In this document: piece by piece, positions 1-7,808 of the stretch
How the letters are laid out: each line of letters starts with the position of its first letter
Position numbering within the stretch: the stretch's first letter is position 1
Assembly: GCA_028279375.1 (NCBI GenBank)
Contig: JANQNW010000010.1
Span: 248,001-312,000 of the forward strand
Source of the DNA: Phycisphaerales bacterium
GTDB lineage: Bacteria > Planctomycetota > Phycisphaerae > Phycisphaerales > UBA1924
Length of the DNA stretch: 64,000 nucleotides
Direction: 5' to 3'
Notes under the pieces: model-generated
Database searches by the model: none
What the model saw: the letters and a program-made list of their open reading frames with translations, nothing else
Told to the model about the DNA's origin: nothing
Position numbers and translations under genes: made by a program

Positions 1-209
1 TCTCATGGGCGCCGGGGGCGCGGGAGACGGACGGCGTGTGGGGTCAGCACTGGTACGCGAACGTGTACGAAAGCACGGGGTTCGGCGCGGCGCGAATGAA
101 GGATGAGCGGGCGCCGGCGCGATTGCGGGGTGTGCTTGCAGAGTGCAACGAGTTGTATGACGAGCTGAGCGCGTATCGGATTCGTGCGATGGCGCGGGGC
201 GCGGAGTGA
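1..209 (+). CDS. Sulfotransferase-like P-loop protein, C-terminal fragment
   Basis: Only the last 68 or so codons are inside the window; the gene enters from the left edge and the first complete codon is at base 3. The visible tail has Gly-Val-Trp-Gly followed by His-Trp-Tyr and Ser-Thr-Gly-Phe, then an amphipathic C-terminal helix. From memory this resembles the end of the sulfotransferase-like domain that plants carry fused in front of a branched-chain-aminotransferase-like domain. The next gene starts 9 bases after this stop and encodes exactly that second domain, which supports the identification. The catalytic P-loop lies outside the window, so activity cannot be judged. A generic sulfotransferase remains the alternative. 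Confidence 0.6.
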   Translation, partial: SWAPGARETDGVWGQHWYANVYESTGFGAARMKDERAPARLRGVLAECNELYDELSAYRIRAMARGAE

Positions 210-218
210 GGCTGGACG

Positions 219-1145
219 ATGCTGCAGAAGTTCGATCCGAGAAACGCCGACCTGCTGGTGAACATCAACGGGGAGCTCGTGCATCGCGACGAGGCGGGTG
301 TGAGTCCGTTTGACTCGCTCGTGCAGGGCGGCGACGGCGTCTGGGAGGGCCTGCGTGTCTATGACGGGCGGATCTTCAAGCTGCGAGAGCATTTGGCGCG
401 ACTGCGCCGATCGGCGAAGGCGCTGGCGTTTGCGACGATTCCGAGCGATGAGGAGATCATCCGCGAGATCACGCGCACGCTCGAGGCGAATGGGATTCGG
501 GACAATGCGCACATTCGCCTGACGCTTTCGCGAGGGGTGAAGATCACGAGCGGGATGGACCCGCGCCTGAATCAGTCGGGGCCGACGTTGATCGTGCTGG
601 CTGAGCACAAGGCGCCGGTGTATAACGACGCGGTGGGGAGCGCGGGTCTGGAGCTGATGACCTCGAGCATTCGCCGGTTCAGCCCGGACACGCTGGATCC
701 GAACATCCATCACAACAACCTGATTCAGTCGATCATGGCGAAGATCGAGGCGAACGCCGCGGGCGCGGATGATGCGCTGATGTTGGATATGAACGGTTTC
801 GTCGCGGAGACGAATGCGACGCATGTCTTCATCGTGACGGAGGGCGTTGTCGAGACGAGTTTTGCGACGGCGTGCCCTGAGGGGATCACGCGGCAGACGA
901 TTCTCGATCTTTGCGGCAAGCACGGGATTCCGCATCGAGAGCGCGACTTCTCGCTGACGCATGTGTATTGCGCGGATGAGTGTTTCACGACCGGGACGAT
1001 GGGTGAGATTGCGTGGGTCGGGAAGGTGGATGGTCGCGTGATCGGCGCGGGCCAGCGCGGTCCGGTGACGGATCGACTGCGCAGTCTCTTCAGCGCACTC
1101 ACAGCGACGACGGGTGAGGTCGTGGTCGGGGCGGCGGCGCGTTGA
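219..1145 (+). CDS. Class IV aminotransferase-fold protein (branched-chain aminotransferase-like)
   Basis: This 308-residue protein has the overall plan of the D-amino-acid/branched-chain aminotransferase family: an N-terminal domain with an FDSLVQGGDGVWEGLRVY stretch and a C-terminal domain with an ETNATHVF segment and a TTGTMGEI segment that would hold the cofactor phosphate. The unusual point is the cofactor lysine. Where D-amino-acid aminotransferase has Ile-Lys-Ser-Leu-Asn-Leu, this protein has Ile163-His164-His165-Asn-Asn-Leu, so no lysine sits at the expected site. It follows the sulfotransferase-like gene by 9 bases and is probably cotranscribed with it. A true branched-chain aminotransferase (IlvE) is the default annotation, but I would not assume transaminase activity. 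Confidence 0.8.
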   Translation: MLQKFDPRNADLLVNINGELVHRDEAGVSPFDSLVQGGDGVWEGLRVYDGRIFKLREHLARLRRSAKALAFATIPSDEEIIREITRTLEANGIRDNAHIRLTLSRGVKITSGMDPRLNQSGPTLIVLAEHKAPVYNDAVGSAGLELMTSSIRRFSPDTLDPNIHHNNLIQSIMAKIEANAAGADDALMLDMNGFVAETNATHVFIVTEGVVETSFATACPEGITRQTILDLCGKHGIPHRERDFSLTHVYCADECFTTGTMGEIAWVGKVDGRVIGAGQRGPVTDRLRSLFSALTATTGEVVVGAAAR

Positions 1146-1202
1146 GAATCTGAGCGCGGGGCGTCCGGCGGGCCGACGAATGGGGGTCGGAATGACGCCC
1201 TC

Positions 1203-2063
1203 ATGTCAGAAGAACGCGCCCATCCCGAGAGTCCGAATGCGGAGCTGAAGGAGCGGATCCACCGGATCATCTTCGAGGCGGATACGCCTGCTGGGAAGCT
1301 CTTTGATGTCGTGCTGCTGGTCGCGATCCTGGCGAGCGTGCTCGCGGTGGCGCTGGAGAGCGTGCACGAGATCGACGCGGAGTATCACGCGGCGCTGGCG
1401 TTTGCGGAGTGGTGCTTCACCATTTTATTCACGATCGAGTACGTCCTGCGGCTCTACTGCGTGCGCCGGCCGGTGGCGTACGCGCGGAGCTTTTTCGGGA
1501 TCGTGGATCTGCTTTCGATCCTTCCGACGTATCTGAGCGTTCTGATTCCGGGGGCGCAGTCGATGCTCGTGATTCGCGCGCTGCGTCTGCTTCGCGTGTT
1601 CAGGATCTTCAAGCTGGTGCGGATGCTGCGTGAGGCGCGGGCGCTGCGCAGCGCGCTGCTGGCGAGCCGTGCGAAGATTGGCGTGTTTCTCTCGACGGTG
1701 CTGATCATCGTGGTGATCATGGGCACGGCGATGCACCTGGTCGAGGGGGGCGAGAATGAAGGATTCGACTCAATCCCGCAGTCGATGTACTGGGCGATCG
1801 TGACGATGACGACAGTCGGTTACGGCGACACGACGCCTGTGACGGTCTTCGGAAAGACGCTGGCGGCGCTGATGATGATCCTGGGGTACAGCCTGATCAT
1901 TGTGCCGACAGGCATTCTGTCTGCAGAGCTTACGCGGCATGATCGGATCGACGCCTCGTCGCGTAGTTGCCCATCGTGCCTGGCGGAGGGGCATGATCCG
2001 GCGGCGAAGTTCTGCAAGTACTGCGGATCGGACCTCAATCCGGTTGAAGACAACGGGTCATAG
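1203..2063 (+). CDS. Voltage-gated potassium channel with C-terminal zinc ribbon
   Basis: This is a six-helix voltage-gated ion channel subunit of 286 residues, expected to form tetramers in the inner membrane. Helices S1 to S3 are followed by an arginine-rich S4 (RALRLLRVFRIFKLVRML), then S5, a pore loop with the potassium selectivity filter TVGYGD inside TMTTVGYGDTTP, and S6. After S6 the protein ends in a short cytoplasmic zinc ribbon with two CxxC pairs (CPSC and CKYC). That layout is known in small bacterial Kv-type channels. The ATG at 1203 is the only good start before S1. The gene stands alone, 57 bases downstream of the aminotransferase-like gene. Potassium selectivity is inferred from the GYG filter. 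Confidence 0.9.
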   Translation: MSEERAHPESPNAELKERIHRIIFEADTPAGKLFDVVLLVAILASVLAVALESVHEIDAEYHAALAFAEWCFTILFTIEYVLRLYCVRRPVAYARSFFGIVDLLSILPTYLSVLIPGAQSMLVIRALRLLRVFRIFKLVRMLREARALRSALLASRAKIGVFLSTVLIIVVIMGTAMHLVEGGENEGFDSIPQSMYWAIVTMTTVGYGDTTPVTVFGKTLAALMMILGYSLIIVPTGILSAELTRHDRIDASSRSCPSCLAEGHDPAAKFCKYCGSDLNPVEDNGS

Positions 2064-2243
2064 TCTTGGCCCTTGAAGTTGGGGGGCGGCGCGCCTTCGG
2101 TGTCCGGATGTGCGGATTGTGTGGGCGGTTGTTGAGACAGGGTGTTGTTCTGGCCGATTCGCAGGGAACATGATGCGCGATGTGGAGTATCATCGCGGGT
2201 GACTCGCAGGGGTGAGGCCCTGAATTCCGGAGGGCTCGACGAC

Positions 2244-3053
2244 ATGCGCAGCAAACGACGATTCGCCATGCTCGGGCGATCGCTGTGTCTGAGTGTGTTC
2301 GCCTGCATCGCGGCGTGCGCATCGCAGAAGAATCCGTCCTTTCCCGTGACGATCCTGGAGGCGCACTCGGAGTGGCGCGAACTGCGACGCGATGAAAAGG
2401 AGCTCGAGCGTCCGCTGGTCGTGGCGGGCGGCTACCTGGGAAGCGGGTTCACGGATGGTCATCTGAAGATCAAGTTCCGCGAGATCTTCGATGACGATCG
2501 GATCGAACGCGTGTCATTCGTGGGGCTCTCGACCTTCGAGGAATGCCGCGAGCGGTTGATCGCGGAGGTCGACGCGCGGTTTCCCAGTGATGATCCGGAG
2601 TGGACGACGGAAGTCGATGTCGTCGCGTTTTCGATGGGCGGCCTGGTGGCGCGCTATGCGAGCGATCCGGGCGCCGGCGCGCGGGCGCTGAAGATCCGAC
2701 GGCTCTACACGATCTCGACGCCGTTTCGCGGCGCGCGCCTGGCGAAGTCGGATTCGAGCATCGGGGTTGTCGCTTCGATGCATCCGGAGTCGGCGTTCAT
2801 TGACGAACTCAATGATCCATCGCGCGTTTACGAGCATGAGTTGACACCGTATGTCCGGCTTGGCGATCGCGTGGTCGGACCGGAGAACGCATCGCCGCCG
2901 GGTGAGCATCCGGTGTGGGTGGGGAACAAGCCGATGTCGGCGGCGCATCTCTGGGCCCATCGGGACATTCGGATTCTGGCTGACATTGGTCGTCGACTGC
3001 GATCGGAGCCCCCGTTGAGCGTTGAGCCGCGATCGCCGCTGCCGGATGGGTGA
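2244..3053 (+). CDS. Lipoprotein alpha/beta hydrolase (lipase-like)
   Basis: The 269-residue product begins with a lipoprotein signal peptide ending in a Cys-Ile-Ala-Ala-Cys lipobox, so it should be anchored to a membrane outside the cytoplasm. The body is an alpha/beta hydrolase: a Gly-Gly-Tyr oxyanion segment near the start and the nucleophile elbow in VVAFSMGGLVARYA, the GxSxG signature of triacylglycerol lipases and related esterases. A late His is available in AAHLWAHRDI. The start at 2244 is preferred over an in-frame ATG at 2142 because GGAGG lies just upstream and the signal peptide begins there. The substrate is unknown. It is a single gene with no obvious operon partner. Confidence 0.75.
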   Translation: MRSKRRFAMLGRSLCLSVFACIAACASQKNPSFPVTILEAHSEWRELRRDEKELERPLVVAGGYLGSGFTDGHLKIKFREIFDDDRIERVSFVGLSTFEECRERLIAEVDARFPSDDPEWTTEVDVVAFSMGGLVARYASDPGAGARALKIRRLYTISTPFRGARLAKSDSSIGVVASMHPESAFIDELNDPSRVYEHELTPYVRLGDRVVGPENASPPGEHPVWVGNKPMSAAHLWAHRDIRILADIGRRLRSEPPLSVEPRSPLPDG

Positions 3054-3185
3054 AGCGGGTCCGTTCCCTCGGTCTCGAGGACATGTCAGGTCCGCCGGCA
3101 TCCCCTGGCAAGGTGACGCCAGGGATGGAGATTGATCTTAGGTTCGTGATCTGCTTGCGCTGAGACAGCGCCGGAGGGCACGACC

Positions 3186-3833
3186 ATGGATCCGAATCTC
3201 TTTCATATTGACTGGGAGCGCACGCTGGAGGCGGTGGTCGGGATCATCGTCCTCGCGTTTCTCGTCGAGCGCGTGACCGCTCTGATCGTTGAGACGCGTC
3301 TCTTCGTCGGGAGCACGAAGATTCCGGATCCGGGGTCTGACGATGAGAAGCGCGAGACGCAATACGCGCTTGATGCGCTGACCATTCTCCGCGCCGACGG
3401 CGACGTCGAGAAGATACGCGAGGTGGCGGCGACATTGACATCGCGACATCCGATGTGGCCGCCGGCTGAAGATGGTGCGAATTACACGGCCGAGATGGAG
3501 CAGCGCGCGCACGAACTGATTCGCATGATGGAGAAGCGGAATGCGCGCCGCCAATCATGGACACGTCTCCCGCTGAAGGAGGTTCTCGCATTCCTCGTCG
3601 CCGGCGGCATTTGCAAGTGGTTCGATTTCGACGCGTTCGCGATCATTCTGCTGACGAAGGACACGTCGTGGTGGGGGCCCTGGCTGACCGGCGCCGTCGT
3701 CGCCGGCGGCAGCAAGGCTGCGATCAAGTTGTTCCAGGATCTGTTGGGCGTGCGCAGCATGGCGATGCAGGAGAATCGCGGTCCGACGAAGAAGGAGCAG
3801 CGCGAGCGCACCGCCGGGGGCCGCGCATCATGA
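3186..3833 (+). CDS. Hypothetical inner-membrane protein
   Basis: I do not recognise this 215-residue protein. It has one N-terminal membrane helix (around residues 14-35), a charged cytoplasmic-type middle section rich in Glu and Arg that is likely helical, and two further hydrophobic segments around residues 125-145 and 160-185, the second with a WWGPWLTGAVVAGGSKA stretch. The tail is strongly basic and polar. Its stop codon overlaps the ATG of the following secreted nuclease gene by the ATGA arrangement, so the two are translationally coupled and probably work together, but nothing in the sequence says how. Confidence 0.7.
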   Translation: MDPNLFHIDWERTLEAVVGIIVLAFLVERVTALIVETRLFVGSTKIPDPGSDDEKRETQYALDALTILRADGDVEKIREVAATLTSRHPMWPPAEDGANYTAEMEQRAHELIRMMEKRNARRQSWTRLPLKEVLAFLVAGGICKWFDFDAFAIILLTKDTSWWGPWLTGAVVAGGSKAAIKLFQDLLGVRSMAMQENRGPTKKEQRERTAGGRAS

Positions 3834-5050
3834 CTCGTCGCATTCAGCTTCTCATGTGTCTGGCGTTCGCGTTCATCCTCTCGACTGAGGCGCACGCGCA
3901 GGTGTTCCATGTCGTTGCGAGCCGGACCGCCGTTGTTCGTGAGCAGAGCAATCGGGACGCCGATGCGATCGTTCGACTGCAGCGCGGTGAGTCTGCGATA
4001 TGCCAGACGGATCCCGCCGGCGATCGGCCTCTGCAGGTTGACGGTTTCTATCGGATTCAGCTCCGTGACGGGCGCATGGGATGGGTTTCTCGATTCGTCG
4101 TGCGCGCGCATGACGGTGCTCCGCCGGAGTTCATTCCGCCTTCGAGTGTGAATGCGGTTGAGGCGCAGGCTCGCGCATTTCATCTGCAAGTAGGAGCGCC
4201 GGTGGGCTATGTCGAGCTCTTCAACGAGGGATATGTCGTCGGGTATGACCCGCGGCTTCGGATTCCGGCCTGGGTTCAGTATCGCGTGACCGCGCAGCAA
4301 CTCGCGTCGGATCTGCCGCGAAGCGACGCCTTCGCGGCGGACACGCGTGTGCATGCGCGCGGGCGGGCCGAGCTCACTGATTACGACGTGGCGGCGGACT
4401 GGGAGATCTGGGAGGCGATGGGCCTGCTGCCGGCGCGGAATCCAAACGATCGCGGGCCGATGTATGCGCGCGGTCACATGGCGCCGGCGCGTGATCTCGC
4501 GTACGACGTCGACGTGGAAGCGTCGAGCTATCTTCTGACGAACATGGCGCCGCAGGTGCACGCCGGATTCAATAGCGGCATCTGGAGCAGCCTGGAGCGC
4601 AAGGTCCGCGAGTGGGCTGCGGTGCGGGGCGATCTGACGGTGATCATGGGGCCGGTCTTCCAGACATCGGCGGCGCTGATCGAACCGCCGGTTGAGGAGG
4701 ATGATCGTCTGCTGCTCTCATCGGAGTCGGTCGTCTTCGCGCAGCCGCCAACGGAGCGTCAGGTTCTCTACAACGTCGTCGGCGCGCGTGATGTGGCCGT
4801 GCCGACGGCGTTTTTCAAGATCGTCATCGACATGCACACGCTCGATGACCCGGATGTGATCGCTTTCGTGGTTCCGCACTATCGGAATCCGGATTCGCGC
4901 ACATCAACGCAGCGTCTTGCGGAGATGCTCGTGAGCGTCGACGAGATCGAGCTCTTGACGGGACTCGACGTGCTGACGGATCTGGACGCTGACGTCGAGA
5001 CCCGTGTCGAGAGTGCGCCGGCGACAGGTGTCTGGCGGAGTTCGAGATAG
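3830..5050 (+). CDS. Secreted DNA/RNA non-specific endonuclease with SH3-like domain
   Basis: The 406-residue protein has a cleavable signal peptide ending in AHAQ, an SH3-like domain at about residues 25-95 (likely wall or ligand binding), and a C-terminal nuclease domain of the NUC1 (Serratia nuclease/EndoG) family. The active-site histidine is His216 in Ala213-Arg-Gly-His, followed by MAPARD; the family signature is normally Asp-Arg-Gly-His, so the Asp is replaced by Ala. The downstream TNMAPQ and FNSGIWSSLE segments supply the usual Asn and Glu positions for magnesium. The start at 3830 overlaps the upstream stop. The stop codon abuts the convergent asd stop with no bases between. Likely role is extracellular nucleic acid digestion. 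Confidence 0.85.
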   Translation: MTRRIQLLMCLAFAFILSTEAHAQVFHVVASRTAVVREQSNRDADAIVRLQRGESAICQTDPAGDRPLQVDGFYRIQLRDGRMGWVSRFVVRAHDGAPPEFIPPSSVNAVEAQARAFHLQVGAPVGYVELFNEGYVVGYDPRLRIPAWVQYRVTAQQLASDLPRSDAFAADTRVHARGRAELTDYDVAADWEIWEAMGLLPARNPNDRGPMYARGHMAPARDLAYDVDVEASSYLLTNMAPQVHAGFNSGIWSSLERKVREWAAVRGDLTVIMGPVFQTSAALIEPPVEEDDRLLLSSESVVFAQPPTERQVLYNVVGARDVAVPTAFFKIVIDMHTLDDPDVIAFVVPHYRNPDSRTSTQRLAEMLVSVDEIELLTGLDVLTDLDADVETRVESAPATGVWRSSR

Positions 5051-6103
5051 TCACGCAGCGAGCTCCTCACGGGATTTCTCGGGCGGCGCCTGGGCGACGC
5101 GGTCCAGGATCTGGAGCGCGTTGAGCGCGGCGCCCTTGAGGAGTTGATCGCCGCAGACCCAGAGCGAGAGCCAGCAGGCCCCATCCCGCTCGTGAACGCG
5201 CACCCGGCCGACGAGCACGTCGTGCCGATGCGCGGCCTTGCGAGGGGTTGGCAGATCTCCGTGATCGTCGCCGCAGAGTGTGACTCCGGGCGCCGCGCGA
5301 AGAGCTTCCTTGCACTGGTCGGCGGTCGCAGGCGTCTTGAGTTCGATGGTGATTGACTCGCTGTGGGCGCGCTCGACGGGCACTCGAACACAGGTGGGGA
5401 TGATCTCGAGACTCGGGTCGCGCCAGATTCGGCGCGTCTCATCGATGATCTTCTGCTCCTCGGCGTTGCGCCCGGTCTCCAAATTCAGATCGGACTCATG
5501 CGTGAAGACGTTGTTCACGATCGGCTCGGGGAAGAATGAGCCGGCTGACTTCGACGAATTCGCACAGGCCGCAAGTTGCGAATTCAGATCGTCAAGCCCT
5601 GCTCTTCCGGCGCCCGACACCGCCTGGTAGGTCGATACGATGATTCGCCTTACGCCGAACGCCTGCCTGATCGGGTGAATCGCAGTCAGCAGGATGATCG
5701 TCGAGCAATTCGGATTGGCGATGATCCGAGTCTGACTGCTCTCGGAGAGCGCTTCGCCGTTGACTTCCGGAATGACGAGCGGCACGGCCGGATCTGCGCG
5801 GAACGCGCTGGAGTTGTCGACGATGATCACGCCTCCTGCCGCTGCCGCCGGCGCATAGTCGCGGGCGACCTCCGCGCCTGCGCAGAAGATCGCGGCGTCG
5901 GCCTCGAGCAGACGCTCGTCAGTGAGGCGCCGCGTCGTGAGCGGGCGATCGGCGTAGGGAATGTGCGAACCGGCGGATCTCTCCGACGCAAGAGCGCTGA
6001 TGTTGGCGCCGGGATGTTTCGTCATCTCCAGCACCCGCAGCGCCTCGCATCCGACGACGCCGGTTGCGCCGACGACGGCGACCTTCAAATCGGGATCAAG
6101 CAT
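5051..6103 (-). CDS. asd: Aspartate-semialdehyde dehydrogenase
   Basis: The enzyme reduces aspartyl phosphate to aspartate semialdehyde with NADPH, the second step towards homoserine, threonine, methionine and lysine. At 350 residues it is normal size. The N-terminal nucleotide fold shows VAVVGATGVVG, and the catalytic cysteine is Cys133 in NPNCST. A conserved histidine-containing segment RVPVERAHSES lies in the C-terminal half. The start at 6103 is chosen because the Rossmann motif follows directly and the ATG overlaps the stop of the upstream kinase-dehydrogenase gene by 8 bases; an in-frame ATG at 6157 would add an unlikely extension. It is the third gene of the metB operon and so should be governed by the riboswitch upstream of metB. 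Confidence 0.95.
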   Translation of the reverse strand: MLDPDLKVAVVGATGVVGCEALRVLEMTKHPGANISALASERSAGSHIPYADRPLTTRRLTDERLLEADAAIFCAGAEVARDYAPAAAAGGVIIVDNSSAFRADPAVPLVIPEVNGEALSESSQTRIIANPNCSTIILLTAIHPIRQAFGVRRIIVSTYQAVSGAGRAGLDDLNSQLAACANSSKSAGSFFPEPIVNNVFTHESDLNLETGRNAEEQKIIDETRRIWRDPSLEIIPTCVRVPVERAHSESITIELKTPATADQCKEALRAAPGVTLCGDDHGDLPTPRKAAHRHDVLVGRVRVHERDGACWLSLWVCGDQLLKGAALNALQILDRVAQAPPEKSREELAA

Positions 6104-7808
6104 GACAGGGCTCCGGTGCAGAGTCTTCCGACCGGTTGGCCGACGCTTCGCGCACATGACGGCTGTATTCGAGAAGATCGGCGAGCACAGACTCCGCGGT
6201 GGGCCACCGGCCTGCGCCTCGGCCGCGCAGTGTCTCTGTGGCGCCGTCGGCGAGCTCGAAGACGACGCAGTTCATTTCATCCGGAAGATCGAAGAGCGGG
6301 TCGCCCGGCTCGGTTTCCTCGATCTCGACGCTCGCGTGTCCAATGATCGAGAGCGTTGCGATTTGTCGGAGCCGCCCGGCGCCTGCACCGACGGGCATCG
6401 AGAGCGCCTCGATATCACAGTTGGTGTTGGTCGTCGCGAGCGGGACGCGGAGAGCCTGCGCGATGACCACGAGCTTGTCGAGCGCGTCTCGTCCGTCAAG
6501 GTCACGCGTGGGATCCGCCTCGGCGAGGCCCTCGTCCTGGGCAGACCTCACCGCCTTGCAGAGATCGACGCCGGAGCGCATCTCATTCAATACGAAGTTG
6601 GCGGTCCCGTTGAGCACGGCGCGAATCTGCGTCGGGCCCTTCGCAGCCTTGCATCGTTCAAGCACCGGAAGGGCGCCGCCGACGGAGGAAGAGGCGAGGA
6701 TGGCGCCGCCATGCGTGCGCGCCAGTGAGAGCAGTTCCTCCGCGTGATCGGCCAGGAGGGCCTTGTTCGCTGTCACGAGCGCGGAACCCTGCCGGAGCGC
6801 TGACTCAGCGCATGTGAGCGCTGTGTCCACGCCGCCGATCGTCTCGACGACAAGATCGACACCGGAGTTCGCGGTGGATACTGGATCGGATGAGAGCTGG
6901 ACACTCTCGGGGAGCCTGCCAATATGCTCTTGCGGCGTCCGTACGGCGACCGTCTGAAGCTCGAACTGCTCGGGAAGCTGGCCGATCAACTCGGCAACGC
7001 CGGCGCCGACACTGCCGTGGCCAAGCAAAGCGACGGTGAGCGGTCCTGGTTCTCGTGGCGCGTCTGTCAGTTGCGAAGGGGCGCGGGAGATCGTCGTCGG
7101 CGCCACAGAGTTGAAGGCGCCGAGTTCGAAGGGAATGGACTCGCGTCGTGCGAACTCGACAGCCTTGTGCTGGATGATGGCGCCGTCCGTCTCGAGCGCA
7201 TCTTCGTAGGAGCATGCGGTGTAGCGAGGAGGTGGGGGGCCCTCAGCGTTCGGGTCGCGTTCGAAGAGGCCGTTGACATCCTTGATGAGTCGACACTTCT
7301 CGGCGTCGAGCGCATGGGCGAGGACGAGCGCCGTCAGGTCTGAGCCGCCTCTTCCGAGCGTGACGCGCCGCCCAGCGTTGTCGCGTGCGATGTAGCCGGG
7401 GACGACGACGACCTCAGCGCGCTCGAGCGCCTCTGCGATCGCCTTCGTGTCTATCGAGACGGGGGAAGCATCGAGCGGATCTCCGGTCGCGATGAGGTCG
7501 AGGGTGTCAGTCGACAGGACGCATCCGGGGACGCCTGCGCGATCGAGATGCAGCCCGAGCAGTGCTGCGCTCTCCTGCTCGCCAGTCGCGACGATGGACG
7601 CCCGGTCGAACGAACTCGCCGTCGGATGATGTCGCTGGCATCGATCGATCAGTTGGTCGGTGCGTCCGGCGAGCGCAGAGGCGACGGCGACGACCGCCCA
7701 TCCCTCACGTTTCCAGCGATAGATCTCGTGCACGGCGATGCGAAGCCGGGATTCATCGAGGAGCACGGACCCGCCAAACTTCAGGACGATTACGCGAGGG
7801 CGTGGCAT
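6096..7808 (-). CDS. thrA: Compact bifunctional aspartate kinase-homoserine dehydrogenase without ACT domains
   Basis: At 570 residues this is far shorter than the E. coli ThrA/MetL fusions, which are about 810-820. Residues 1 to about 235 form the kinase: KFGGSVL near the start and GRGGSDLTA in the nucleotide site. Residues from about 255 form homoserine dehydrogenase: VALLGHGSVG nucleotide motif, VTANKALLA with its conserved lysine, and DLDGRDALDKL. The two ACT regulatory domains that normally sit between kinase and dehydrogenase are absent; the kinase fold runs almost straight into the dehydrogenase. Feedback control by threonine or lysine through ACT binding is therefore not expected. Its ATG overlaps the metB stop by 19 bases and its stop overlaps asd, so the three are one operon. 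Confidence 0.9.
   Translation of the reverse strand: MPRPRVIVLKFGGSVLLDESRLRIAVHEIYRWKREGWAVVAVASALAGRTDQLIDRCQRHHPTASSFDRASIVATGEQESAALLGLHLDRAGVPGCVLSTDTLDLIATGDPLDASPVSIDTKAIAEALERAEVVVVPGYIARDNAGRRVTLGRGGSDLTALVLAHALDAEKCRLIKDVNGLFERDPNAEGPPPPRYTACSYEDALETDGAIIQHKAVEFARRESIPFELGAFNSVAPTTISRAPSQLTDAPREPGPLTVALLGHGSVGAGVAELIGQLPEQFELQTVAVRTPQEHIGRLPESVQLSSDPVSTANSGVDLVVETIGGVDTALTCAESALRQGSALVTANKALLADHAEELLSLARTHGGAILASSSVGGALPVLERCKAAKGPTQIRAVLNGTANFVLNEMRSGVDLCKAVRSAQDEGLAEADPTRDLDGRDALDKLVVIAQALRVPLATTNTNCDIEALSMPVGAGAGRLRQIATLSIIGHASVEIEETEPGDPLFDLPDEMNCVVFELADGATETLRGRGAGRWPTAESVLADLLEYSRHVREASANRSEDSAPEPCHA

Noticed and set aside
3..962. Long Arg-rich frame on the minus strand
   Set aside because: It lies antisense to the aminotransferase-like gene, has no ribosome site and its composition is that of a shadow frame in GC-rich DNA.
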